Shown in pieces: positions 6,256 through 14,072 of a stretch of 23,110 bases of DNA. Numbering within the stretch: position 1 is the stretch's first letter; each line of letters starts with the position of its first letter. Position numbers and translations under genes: made by a program. Under the pieces are notes generated by a model that was not told the origin of the DNA, made no database searches, and saw only the letters and a program-made list of their open reading frames with translations. The stretch covers positions 1 to 23,110 of IMG/VR virus record IMGVR_UViG_3300025099_000152. The stretch is one strand, 5' to 3'. Source of the stretch: a virus.

Positions 6256-7818
6256 ATGCATTATAATAATATGTTACAACAAAGCGCTAAAGAGCGATAC
6301 GAAACATTAAGACAACACAGAGAACACTTTTTAGATAGAGGACAAGAGTGTAGTGAATTAACTATACCTTCACTTTTACCACCAGACGGCTTTCATTCTT
6401 CTACAGATTTATATAATCCATTTCAATCCGTTGGCGCAAGAGGCGTTAACAACTTAGCAAGTAAACTTCTTTTACTTTTGCTTCCACCCAATTCCCCATT
6501 TTTTAGATTATCAGTATCAGGTAACGCTAAAAGAGATTTAGACCAACAAAAAGAAATTAAGTCTGAAGTAGAAAAATCTTTAGCAACTATTGAAAGAGAA
6601 GTCTCAAGTAAAATAGAACAACTTGCATTAAGAGTTAGTGTGTTTGAAGCATTAAAACATTTAATTGTAGCAGGTAATGTCTTAACTTACTTACCTAAAA
6701 AAGGAACTATGAGAGTATTTCCTTTAACAAATTTTGTATGTAAAAGAGATGCTTCAGGTAACATTGTAGAAATAGTTATTGAAGAAACTATTCATCCAAC
6801 ATATTTAGATGGCGACACATTAGAAAGAATTTCACAGTTTGAAGACTACAAACCAGATGAAGAGTGTGAACTTTACACACACATTTACAAATTAAACGAT
6901 AAAGAATTTTACACTTGTCAAGAAGTAAAAGGTGTTAAGATTGAAAGCTCACAAGGTACATACCCTATAGACAGTCTACCATACCAAGCATTAAGAATGG
7001 TAAGAGTAGACAATGAAGATTATGGGCGTGGTTATGTAGAAGAGTTTTTAGGTGATTTAAAATCATTAGAAGGATTATCTCAATCACTTGTAGAAAGTGC
7101 AGCTGCATCTTCTAAAGTAGTATTTATGGTAAGACCTAATTCTGTTACTAGAAAAAAAGATTTAGCTAATACTAGAAACGGTGACATAATTACTGGTAGT
7201 GGTGATGATGTAGCAGTATTACAAGCACAAAAACAATATGACTTACAAGTCGTAGAGAGAAGTATTGCTAAGTTAGAAGAAAGATTATCGTATGCTTTCT
7301 TATTAAATACAGCTATACAAAGAGATGCTGAAAGAGTAACAGCACAAGAAATTAGATACATGGCTCAACAATTAGAAACTGCTATGGGTGGTATATATTC
7401 ATTACTATCACAAGAGTTTCAATTACCTTTGGTGACCATATTAATGAAACGTATGTCTCAAGCAAATGAGATACCTTCATTACCTAAAAATTCTGTTAAG
7501 CCTACAATTATTACAGGTGTAGAAGCTTTAGGTAGAGGAAATGATTTACAAAAATTAAGAGAATTTGTTGCTGAGATTGCAAACTTAGCACAAGTAAATC
7601 CTGCTGTAGTACAAAGTTTAAATGCTCAGGATTTAATTAAACGTATTGCTACTGGTTTAGGTATTGATACGGAAGGTCTTGTTAAGTCTGATGAAGAACT
7701 TGCACAAGAACAATCAGCTCAAGAAGATGCTATGCAAAATCAACAGATGATGCAAATGGCAGAGAAGGCTATAGCACCCGCAGTACAAGGTGCTATGAAA
7801 CAATCACAAGAAGGATAA
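6256..7818 (+). CDS. Portal (head-tail connector) protein, gp8-like
   Basis: A 520-residue protein, close to T7 gp8 (536). It forms the dodecameric ring through which DNA is packaged and to which the tail attaches. N-terminal features typical of the family are RYETLRQHREHFLDRGQECSELTIPSLLP and NNLASKLLLLLLPPNSPFFRL (residues about 63-85). A long C-terminal part includes RDAERVTAQEIRYMAQQLE, the conserved VTAxEI helix. The C-terminus is Gln/Met-rich. No Shine-Dalgarno precedes the ATG, so the gene probably depends on coupling to the stop five bases upstream. An in-frame ATG at 6271 is an alternative start. Confidence 0.95.
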   Translation: MHYNNMLQQSAKERYETLRQHREHFLDRGQECSELTIPSLLPPDGFHSSTDLYNPFQSVGARGVNNLASKLLLLLLPPNSPFFRLSVSGNAKRDLDQQKEIKSEVEKSLATIEREVSSKIEQLALRVSVFEALKHLIVAGNVLTYLPKKGTMRVFPLTNFVCKRDASGNIVEIVIEETIHPTYLDGDTLERISQFEDYKPDEECELYTHIYKLNDKEFYTCQEVKGVKIESSQGTYPIDSLPYQALRMVRVDNEDYGRGYVEEFLGDLKSLEGLSQSLVESAAASSKVVFMVRPNSVTRKKDLANTRNGDIITGSGDDVAVLQAQKQYDLQVVERSIAKLEERLSYAFLLNTAIQRDAERVTAQEIRYMAQQLETAMGGIYSLLSQEFQLPLVTILMKRMSQANEIPSLPKNSVKPTIITGVEALGRGNDLQKLREFVAEIANLAQVNPAVVQSLNAQDLIKRIATGLGIDTEGLVKSDEELAQEQSAQEDAMQNQQMMQMAEKAIAPAVQGAMKQSQEG

Positions 7819-7822
7819 TTAG

Positions 7823-8581
7823 ATGGTAGATAAAGTAGAAATACAGGAAGAAGAAACTGGTATTGAACAACCAGTAGAACAAACAAACGAGACACAGTCG
7901 GCACAAAGTAAACCTGAAGGCTTGCCTGAAAAATTCAACAGTGTTGAAGATTTAGCAAAGTCATATGCAGAGTTAGAAAAGAAACTTGGTGGACAATCTC
8001 AAGAAACAAAAGACGAAGTAGACCCAGTTGCTAAAGCAACACCTAAGTCTGATAATAATTTAGAAATAGCTGAGAAAGCTGTTACTGATGCAGGTTTAGA
8101 TATGTCTTCTTTACAAGCAGAGTATGCTGAAAAAGGTGAGTTAGATACAAAGTCTTATGAAGCTTTAGAAAAAGCAGGCATATCAAAAGAATATGTGGAT
8201 AGTTACATTGCAGGTCAAGAAGCTATTGCTAAAACACAAGCAGATGAAATTAAATCTACTGTTGGTGGTGATGACACATATCAGGAGATGGTTGACTGGG
8301 CTTCTAAAAATATGACTGAAGGTGAAAAAACTGCTTACAACAAAGCTGTAAACAGTGGTGACATGGACACAGTTAAACTAGCTGTCAATGCACTTAAAGG
8401 TCAATTTGAAAGAGCTAATGGTGTTGAGCCTAAACTTGTAGAAGGTAAAGCACAACCAAGTCAAGAACAAGGTTTCTTGTCATGGGCTCAAGTAACAGAG
8501 GCTATGGCTGACCCTAGATATGCTAAAGATATGGCATATCAAAACGAAGTTAAAAATAAATTAGCTAACAGTAACTTATAA
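7823..8581 (+). CDS. Capsid assembly scaffolding protein, gp9-like
   Basis: A 252-residue acidic, Glu/Gln/Lys-rich protein between portal and capsid genes, where T7 gene 9 lies (307 residues). KPEGLPEKFNSVEDLAKSYAELEKKLG near residues 31-57 is typical of this scaffold family. The C-terminal part (GFLSWAQVTEAMADPRYAKD, then EVKNKL) resembles the helical capsid-binding end. It is expected to drive prohead assembly and leave before DNA entry. The start is preceded by GGATAATTAG. Confidence 0.92.
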   Translation: MVDKVEIQEEETGIEQPVEQTNETQSAQSKPEGLPEKFNSVEDLAKSYAELEKKLGGQSQETKDEVDPVAKATPKSDNNLEIAEKAVTDAGLDMSSLQAEYAEKGELDTKSYEALEKAGISKEYVDSYIAGQEAIAKTQADEIKSTVGGDDTYQEMVDWASKNMTEGEKTAYNKAVNSGDMDTVKLAVNALKGQFERANGVEPKLVEGKAQPSQEQGFLSWAQVTEAMADPRYAKDMAYQNEVKNKLANSNL

Positions 8582-8582
8582 T

Positions 8583-8816
8583 ATGTGGTTAATAGCATTA
8601 AAAAAACTGTATGACGCAGAGGTTGCGGAGAGTACAGCAGTTATTGATACATTTTTAAAAAATTCTGTTGGTGTTGCAGACCATGATAATTTTATGAAAA
8701 CTATAAAATCACAGTTTGATAAATTAGTACATGCAAAACATGCCATATCAGAAATTGATGAAATAACTAAAAACGTAACAGAAGGAAAAAACAATGTACG
8801 GAAAGAAAAAAGCTAA
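8583..8816 (+). CDS. Hypothetical helical protein between scaffold and capsid
   Basis: A 77-residue protein predicted almost wholly helical (MWLIALKKLYDAEVAESTAV, then a mixed-charge second half). It begins one base after the scaffold stop, has no strong Shine-Dalgarno, and overlaps the next tiny gene by 23 bases in another frame. No family is recognised. T7 has no gene here. Location suggests a role in head assembly or structure, but this is inference. Confidence 0.7.
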   Translation: MWLIALKKLYDAEVAESTAVIDTFLKNSVGVADHDNFMKTIKSQFDKLVHAKHAISEIDEITKNVTEGKNNVRKEKS

Positions 8817-8898
8817 AGGTAAAAAAATGTTAAAAGGTGGACAGAAAAAACTACCTGCTGCATTACAGAAAAAAATAATGAAAGCTAAAAAGAAGTAA
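8794..8898 (+). CDS. 34-residue lysine-rich mini-protein
   Basis: MYGKKKAKGKKMLKGGQKK followed by a short helix and KAKKK. Fifteen of 34 residues are lysine and there is no acidic residue. AAGGA lies about eight bases upstream of the ATG. The stop TAA shares its last base with the next ATG. MYGKKK-type mini-proteins occur between scaffold and capsid genes of many marine phages as far as I recall. Function is unknown. Binding to DNA or to the acidic scaffold is plausible from charge alone. Confidence 0.7.
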   Translation: MYGKKKAKGKKMLKGGQKKLPAALQKKIMKAKKK

Positions 8899-9047
8899 TG
8901 GCTAAAAGAGGACTGTACGCCAACATCCATGCGAAGCGTAAACGTATCGCTGCGGGTTCTGGTGAGAAAATGCGGAAGGTAGGAGCTAAAGGTGCACCTA
9001 CTAAAAAACAATTTAAAAGAGCGGCAAAAACAGCTAAGAAAAAGTAA
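8898..9047 (+). CDS. 49-residue basic protein (GLYANIHAKRKRI type)
   Basis: MAKRGLYANIHAKRKRIAAG, then SGEKMRKVGAKGAPT and a KKQFKRAAKTAKKK tail. Eighteen of 49 residues are Lys or Arg with one acidic residue. The ATG and the next gene's ATG both use taATG overlaps. The GLYANIHAKRKRI...GSGEKMRK...GAPT pattern is one I recognise as recurrent in marine phages and environmental sequences, without known function. Codon choice (CTG, GCC, ATC, GCG, CGT, CGG) is GC-richer than its AT-rich neighbours, which suggests recent transfer or strong conservation. Confidence 0.8.
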   Translation: MAKRGLYANIHAKRKRIAAGSGEKMRKVGAKGAPTKKQFKRAAKTAKKK

Positions 9048-9292
9048 TGCCGGCTAAAAAATATCAGTCACCTTCCGGCGGTTTAAATGCTGCCGGGAGA
9101 AAATATTTTAAAAGAAAAACTGGTGCTAACTTAAAAGCTCCAGTCACAGGAAAAGTTAAACGTGGTTCTAAAGCAGCCAAACGTAGAGCTAGTTTCTGTG
9201 CACGTATGTCCGGAGTAAAAGGTGCAATGAAAAAACCTAATGGTAAACCTACAAGAAAAGCTCTAGCATTACGTAAATGGAAGTGTAGATAG
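9047..9292 (+). CDS. 81-residue basic protein, possibly DUF6321 family
   Basis: MPAKKYQSPSGGLNAAGRKY, then LKAPVTGKVKRGSKAAKRRASFC, then ARMSGVKGAMKKPNGKPTRKALALRKWKCR. It has 26 Lys/Arg and no Asp/Glu, with cysteines at 51 and 80. The SPSGGLNAAGR...APVTGKVK...RRASFCARMSGVKG...RKALALRKWKC signature is a recurrent marine-phage family that I associate with DUF6321; the accession is from memory. The start overlaps the preceding stop. Role unknown. It lies directly upstream of the capsid leader and may bind nucleic acid. Confidence 0.8.
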   Translation: MPAKKYQSPSGGLNAAGRKYFKRKTGANLKAPVTGKVKRGSKAAKRRASFCARMSGVKGAMKKPNGKPTRKALALRKWKCR

Positions 9293-9296
9293 TTGT

Positions 9297-9309
9297 GCAC
9301 CCTTTTTAG
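9297..9309 (+). promoter_or_regulatory. Candidate phage RNA polymerase promoter, copy 2 (capsid)
   Basis: GCACCCTTTTTAG followed by GGGG, starting four bases after the stop of the 81-residue protein and 145 bases before the capsid ATG. The core CCCTTTTTAG is identical to copy 1. The G-run at the presumed start makes it closest to a T7 class III promoter (TATAGGG). Its place matches T7 phi10, the strong promoter of the capsid gene. A CCC/GGG hairpin could also form here, so a terminator role is the main alternative. Confidence 0.55.
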
Positions 9310-9441
9310 GGGGCAACTTGCCAACACATATTTAATAAAGTGTAATAACTTGACCACCTGCGGGTGACAATCTTGAATGTGAAACTGAAACATATGTAGA
9401 GGCTTTTATAAATAAACGTCATAACATAATAGGAGAACACT
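9310..9441 (+). promoter_or_regulatory. Capsid mRNA leader with palindrome and strong ribosome binding site
   Basis: About 130 non-coding bases, long for this compact genome. GGCAACTTGCC (9312-9322) is a perfect palindrome able to form a small hairpin near the 5' end of a transcript from copy 2, much as the T7 phi10 leader begins with a stem-loop. CACC-TGCG-GGTG is a second small hairpin near 9353-9364. AGGAG at 9431-9435 lies six bases before the capsid ATG. No ORF is seen. Confidence 0.45.
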
Positions 9442-10419
9442 ATGGCAAATGCAAGTCCAGTATCAGTTGGAAGAGTAAATGCAAGTGGTTCGGAAGACGC
9501 TCTGTTTCTGAAAGTTTTTGCGGGAGAAGTACTTACTTCTTTTGATAGAGCTTCAGTAACTCAAGGTGCAGAAATGGTTAGAAGTATTTCTAACGGTAAA
9601 TCTGCAACTTTCCCAGTAATGGGTAGAGTGGATGCTTCGTACCATACAGCAGGTGCTGAAATAACTGGTTCAGATGTAAACCACAACGAGAAAGTTATTA
9701 CAATTAATGACCTTCTTTTATCTTCAGTATTTTTATCAAATATTGAGGAAGCAAAAAACCATTGGGATGTAAGAAGCGCTTACTCTACAGAAATTGGTAG
9801 AGCGTTAGCTTTCCAAAAAGATAAGCATATCTTACAAACAATTGGTCAAGCAGCACAAGCTTCTGCAAACGTAGCCGACAGCGGTTATGCAGCAGGAACT
9901 GTACTTACAAACACAGGTATTGCTTCAGCTACTGCTTCAACAGCAGCGAACGCAATGATTGATAGTTTGTTTGATGCGGCTAAACAATTAGATGCAAACT
10001 ACGTTCCAAAAGAAGGTAGAAAAGCATTTATCAAATTAGAAGAGTACTACAAATTAGCAAACGGTACTAACGTAACTAACGTTGACTTCTCAGGTCAAGG
10101 TTCAATTGCGGAAGGTAAAGTTGTTAAAGTAGCAGGTATTGAATTAGTACCTACTGCACACTTTGTAGCGTCTAACGTAACTGCGGCTCCGGATGCAGGT
10201 TCAGCAACTGCGGGTGGTTCAAACCCTCAAGCTGTTGACTTATCAAACTACGTATGTTTGGTATCTCATCCTTCTGCTGTAGGTACTGTAAAACTTATGG
10301 ATTTAGCTGTTGAAAGCGAATATGATATAAGAAGACAAGGTACTCTAATGGTTGCTAAGTACGCTATGGGACACGGTGTCCTAAGAGGCGAGGCAGCTGT
10401 AGGAATTAAAGAAGCGTAA
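9442..10419 (+). CDS. Major capsid protein, gp10A-like
   Basis: A 325-residue HK97-fold shell protein. It matches T7 gp10 at many points: ALFLKVFAGEVLTSFDRASVT near residues 20-40, MVRSISNGKSATFPVMGR, NEKVITINDLL, IEEAKNHWDVRSAYSTEIG, and near the C-terminus SAVGTVKLMDLAVE and VAKYAMGHGVLRGEAA. Slightly shorter than T7 gp10A (345). A good AGGAG precedes the start and its codon use is richer in C-ending codons than its neighbours, fitting very high expression. No slippery site resembling the T7 gp10A/10B frameshift was noticed at its end. Confidence 0.97.
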   Translation: MANASPVSVGRVNASGSEDALFLKVFAGEVLTSFDRASVTQGAEMVRSISNGKSATFPVMGRVDASYHTAGAEITGSDVNHNEKVITINDLLLSSVFLSNIEEAKNHWDVRSAYSTEIGRALAFQKDKHILQTIGQAAQASANVADSGYAAGTVLTNTGIASATASTAANAMIDSLFDAAKQLDANYVPKEGRKAFIKLEEYYKLANGTNVTNVDFSGQGSIAEGKVVKVAGIELVPTAHFVASNVTAAPDAGSATAGGSNPQAVDLSNYVCLVSHPSAVGTVKLMDLAVESEYDIRRQGTLMVAKYAMGHGVLRGEAAVGIKEA

Positions 10420-10429
10420 TAGCTTAACT

Positions 10430-10479
10430 TTAATATTATTAGTGGCGGTAGAGGGAGACTGAAGCCGCCGCTATATTAA
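10430..10479 (+). terminator. Large stem-loop after the capsid gene (Tphi-position terminator candidate)
   Basis: AGTGGCGG (10441-10448) pairs with CCGCCGCT (10465-10472) with one G-T wobble around a 16-base loop. TTAATAT (10430-10436) pairs perfectly with ATATTAA (10473-10479), separated by a 4-base bulge on the 5' side. The GC-rich stem is striking in this AT-rich DNA and lies in the 73-base gap after the capsid gene, where T7 has its terminator Tphi. There is no long T-run after it, so it may instead be an RNA-processing or mRNA-stability element. Confidence 0.6.
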
Positions 10480-10492
10480 CTAATAGGATATT

Positions 10493-11098
10493 ATGACTAC
10501 ACAGATTACACCAACTACGGAACTACAAGCGATAAACATAATGTTGTCTGTTATCGGTGAGGCTCCAGTTAACTCAATTACAGGCACTACATCCGTTGAT
10601 GTAAGTACAGCAAAAAATCTTTTAGATGAAACTTCTATGTCAGTTCAATCTCAAGGATGGCATTTCAATACACATGAAAATTATAAAAACTTGGCATTAG
10701 ACCAAGATAGCAAAATTCCCCTACCTTCAAACTGCGTTAAAGCTGACGCTAGTAAAAACTTTAGATACATAAATGTTACATTAAGAAATGGTTTTCTATA
10801 TAATTTAGAAACACATACAGATGTTTTTACAACAGTACCAGAAGTAGATTTAGTTTTAGTACAACAATTTGAACAACTTCCAGAATACGCAAGACAATAC
10901 ATTACACAAAAAGCATCAAGAAGATTTGCTTCAAGATTTTTAGGTGATGCTCAAATTGTGCAATTAATTGGACAAGATGAAAATGAAGCACTTATGGCAT
11001 TTCACCAAGCAGATAGTCAAGAAACTGATGTGAATATGCTAGAAGGTGATAGCAATACTTACTCAATAATTAATAGACCAACTAGAAGGACTTATTAA
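10493..11098 (+). CDS. Tail tubular protein A, gp11-like
   Basis: A 201-residue protein (T7 gp11: 196) that forms the ring joining the portal to the nozzle. Typical features are ELQAINIMLSVIGEAPVNSI (about 10-29), AKNLLDETSMSVQSQGWHFNTH (42-63), IPLPSNCVKADAS, and QLPEYARQYITQKASRRFASRFLGD near 127-151. AGGA precedes the ATG by several bases. The stop shares a base with the next start (taATG), so it is coupled to tail protein B. Confidence 0.95.
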   Translation: MTTQITPTTELQAINIMLSVIGEAPVNSITGTTSVDVSTAKNLLDETSMSVQSQGWHFNTHENYKNLALDQDSKIPLPSNCVKADASKNFRYINVTLRNGFLYNLETHTDVFTTVPEVDLVLVQQFEQLPEYARQYITQKASRRFASRFLGDAQIVQLIGQDENEALMAFHQADSQETDVNMLEGDSNTYSIINRPTRRTY

Positions 11099-13590
11099 TG
11101 GGTGGAGTAGTATCTCAGAGTATTCCTAATTTTCTGAATGGTATCTCACAACAAACACCAACACAGAGAGGTATCAATCAAGCAGAAGAACAGGTAAATT
11201 TACAAAACAATATTGTAGATGGTTTATCTAAAAGACCTGCTTTTGAATATATAGACACTATAGATGCTACTAATGTATTTCCTAACACTGTAAAGTTTTG
11301 GTCTATACAAAGAGATAAAGATAATCAATTTGTTGTTATATTTTATAATGGTGGTGTAAAAGTTTATGATTTAGATGGTAATGAAAAACCTGTTACAATA
11401 GCAAGTGGTAGTAGTTATTTAACTTCAACTAATCCTAAAGCAGATTTTAAATTAGTTAACATTGCAGACTACACTTTTGTTGCAAATAAACAAACTACAG
11501 TTTTAGCAGATACAAACACAAGTGCTGCAAAGATAGAAGAATTTTATATTAATGTTGTTACATCTAATTATGGTAGAGAATATGCTGTAACAGTACAACA
11601 TCCTAATATGTCTTATGCTGTTAAATCTTCTTTACAAATGCCAAGTGGTAGTAATTTAAACCATGATGCTGTGTTTAGAGATACAGCACACATTGCTGAT
11701 ATTTTATTTAGAGGTACGTCTAGTACTTATTTTGATTCATCTTCAGATGCTGATTTTAAATTAACTAGAGAAGACACAGGTGCAACTTTAAGCACAACTC
11801 AAGGATTAGGAACATCTTCGGAAGTAACTAATTATTTTACTATGTCTCAATATCCGGGTGTTATTAGAGGTGTTTCAACAAATGGCAATAGTAATTACAC
11901 AGTGTTAACAGCTGATGGTTCTGGTAATACCGGTATGTATTCTATAAGAGATGAAATATCTGACTTTACAAAATTACCTTATCATGCAAGTACTGACAGT
12001 ATTATAAAAGTTACAGGTGAAGATGGAGATACATTATCTGATTATTATGTAAAGTTTGAAACAGATGGTGTTTGGAAAGAAACTATAGGTCAAGATGTAA
12101 GTCTTGGTTTAAATAACTCTACATTACCGCATGCTTTAATAAATAATAATGATGGTACATTTACATTTCAAGAAATAGATTGGGATGATAGAAATGCAGG
12201 AGATGGAATTACAAACTCTAATCCAAGTTTTGTAGGAAACCAAATTAATAATTTATTGTTTTATAAAAATAGATTAGGCATGCTTTCAAGAGATAATTTA
12301 ATTCTATCTGAAAATGCAGGTTTTTTTAATTTCTTTTCTAAAACAGTTACACAAGTATTAGATACAGACGCAATTGACATTGCAGCTTCAGGTTCTGAAG
12401 TTAATACACTATTTGATAGTGTTGCATTTAATGAAAGTTTATTATTATTTTCTGAAAAAGCACAATACAAATTAGGAAGTGTTGGAGAAACAATATCTCC
12501 CACAAGTGCTGTTCTTAATGAAGTATCAGCATTTGAATTTGATGCAAAGGTAAAACCTGTATCAGCAGGTAAGTATGCATACTTTGCACAAGCAAGAAAT
12601 AATAATACAGCAATTAGAGAGTATTATGCAGATGATGATACATTAACTAATGATGGTTTAGACATTACAGTGTCAGTACAAAATTTAATACCAAGTAATG
12701 CATATCAATTAATTAGTAATACAACTGAAGATACTTTAATTACATTAGCTTCAGATACAGCAGACACACAAACGGCACCTTATACTACAGGTACAAATAT
12801 TACATCAACTAATGGTGGTACTATGTTTATTTATAAATACTTTTTTGATAAAGGTGAAAAAGTACAAACTGCTTGGTCTAAATGGACATTTGATAATGCT
12901 AAAATATTAGGCGGTATGTCTTTTGAAAGTTTTGTTTATTTATTAGTAGTAGAAGGAACAGATACTAAATTAGTAAAAATTGATTTAAGAAATTTAAGAA
13001 ATGGTACTATAGGTTTTAACATATATTTAGATTTAAGAAAAAGTGTTACAGGTACATATGATGCTAATACAAATTTAACTACGTTTACATCTCCGTATGG
13101 AGCTAAAACAGGTTTGATAGCAGTAGATGGTGTTAACGGAAATAACTATTCTGTTACAAATACAGCCGGCTCTACTTACACAGTAGAAGGTGACCACACA
13201 AATTTAATTATTGGTATTCCATATGAAAGTAAATATAGAATGTCACCACAGTACGTTAGAGAAAACTCAGGAAGAGGTTTGGTAGCAATAACATCAGGTC
13301 GTTATCAAATTAGAAACATATCATTAAATTATGAAACTTCAGGATATTTCCAAGTTGAAGTAACACCTAATGGTAGAGATACAAGTTTTTCATTTATGAA
13401 TGGATATGTTATTGGAACAGCTACAAGTAAAGTAGGTGTACCTGCTATTAGTTCAGGAACTATTAAGGTACCCGTTTCATGTAGAAACACAGATTTTACA
13501 TTAGATATTAAAAGTTCTTCACACCTGCCAATGTATATTGCTAGTGCAGAGGTAGAAGGATATTATCATAATCGTTCAACAAGGATTTAA
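11098..13590 (+). CDS. Tail tubular protein B (nozzle), gp12-like
   Basis: An 830-residue protein (T7 gp12: 794) that forms the hexameric tail nozzle. The N-terminus MGGVVSQSIPNFLNGISQQT, followed by QRGINQAEEQVNLQNNIVDGLSKRP, is diagnostic of the family. Further family blocks are NNLLFYKNRLGMLSRDNLILSENAGFFNFF around 380-415 and AQYKLGS. The beta-rich, Thr/Asn-rich remainder fits a beta-propeller tail protein. The end lies directly against the next start (TAAATG). Confidence 0.96.
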   Translation: MGGVVSQSIPNFLNGISQQTPTQRGINQAEEQVNLQNNIVDGLSKRPAFEYIDTIDATNVFPNTVKFWSIQRDKDNQFVVIFYNGGVKVYDLDGNEKPVTIASGSSYLTSTNPKADFKLVNIADYTFVANKQTTVLADTNTSAAKIEEFYINVVTSNYGREYAVTVQHPNMSYAVKSSLQMPSGSNLNHDAVFRDTAHIADILFRGTSSTYFDSSSDADFKLTREDTGATLSTTQGLGTSSEVTNYFTMSQYPGVIRGVSTNGNSNYTVLTADGSGNTGMYSIRDEISDFTKLPYHASTDSIIKVTGEDGDTLSDYYVKFETDGVWKETIGQDVSLGLNNSTLPHALINNNDGTFTFQEIDWDDRNAGDGITNSNPSFVGNQINNLLFYKNRLGMLSRDNLILSENAGFFNFFSKTVTQVLDTDAIDIAASGSEVNTLFDSVAFNESLLLFSEKAQYKLGSVGETISPTSAVLNEVSAFEFDAKVKPVSAGKYAYFAQARNNNTAIREYYADDDTLTNDGLDITVSVQNLIPSNAYQLISNTTEDTLITLASDTADTQTAPYTTGTNITSTNGGTMFIYKYFFDKGEKVQTAWSKWTFDNAKILGGMSFESFVYLLVVEGTDTKLVKIDLRNLRNGTIGFNIYLDLRKSVTGTYDANTNLTTFTSPYGAKTGLIAVDGVNGNNYSVTNTAGSTYTVEGDHTNLIIGIPYESKYRMSPQYVRENSGRGLVAITSGRYQIRNISLNYETSGYFQVEVTPNGRDTSFSFMNGYVIGTATSKVGVPAISSGTIKVPVSCRNTDFTLDIKSSSHLPMYIASAEVEGYYHNRSTRI

Positions 13591-14070
13591 ATGACCAGAG
13601 AAAACTACGTACGACCCGCTATACTAAAAGATACTTTAGAATTAGCACCTAGAATACGCCAAGCTGACCGTGCAGAGATTAGAGCATCTAATAACTCTTC
13701 ACCTTTGCAAGCTTTAGTGTTTCCATTTACGGAACCTAATGGTAAAGTTTATAGTATTATAGGTACAGCAGATGAAGGTGTTATAGGTATGTTTGGTGTT
13801 GCTAAATGTGCTGAGCCTGACTATGGCGTAGCATGGATGTTGTCTAGTGAAACACTATTTAAACATACAAAACAATTTATAAAAGAATGTCCGTATTGGA
13901 TAGATGAGATGGGTAAAGGTTATAAATATCTTTATAACTTTGTAGACAAAAGAAATTGGAAGTCACTTAAATGGCTTCAGTATTTAGGCTTTGAACCAAA
14001 AACTGAAATAGGAGATTATGGTTTTGGTAAAATGCCATTTTTATTAATGATGAAGGAGATAAACAATTAA
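13591..14070 (+). CDS. gp13-like protein with GNAT fold
   Basis: A 159-residue protein at the position of T7 gene 13 (138 residues). The T7 product is needed for internal virion protein assembly and resembles GNAT acetyltransferases. Visible GNAT-like elements are VRPAILKDTLELAPRIRQADRAEI at the start, a central GVIGMFGVAK strand pair, and YKYLYNFVDKRNWKSLKWLQYLGFE near 111-135, which matches the helix-turn (N-x-x-S-x-x-x-x-x-x-x-G-F) at the end of such folds. The acetyl-CoA loop is not obvious, so a purely structural role is likely. The start directly follows the previous stop. Confidence 0.8.
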   Translation: MTRENYVRPAILKDTLELAPRIRQADRAEIRASNNSSPLQALVFPFTEPNGKVYSIIGTADEGVIGMFGVAKCAEPDYGVAWMLSSETLFKHTKQFIKECPYWIDEMGKGYKYLYNFVDKRNWKSLKWLQYLGFEPKTEIGDYGFGKMPFLLMMKEINN

Positions 14071-14072
14071 CT

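Noticed and set aside
6493-6507. CCCCATTTTTTAG as another promoter copy
   Set aside because: The spacing between the C-run and AG is longer than in the intergenic copies, and the bases encode the conserved portal stretch NSPFFRL.
9349-9380. Sigma70-like promoter (TTGACC) in the capsid leader
   Set aside because: No acceptable -10 box at 16-18 bases; T7-like late genes are normally read by the phage polymerase.
13469-13482. GTACCCGTTTCATG in the tail nozzle gene as a promoter copy
   Set aside because: Only about 10 of 14 bases fit and it is in the middle of a coding region.
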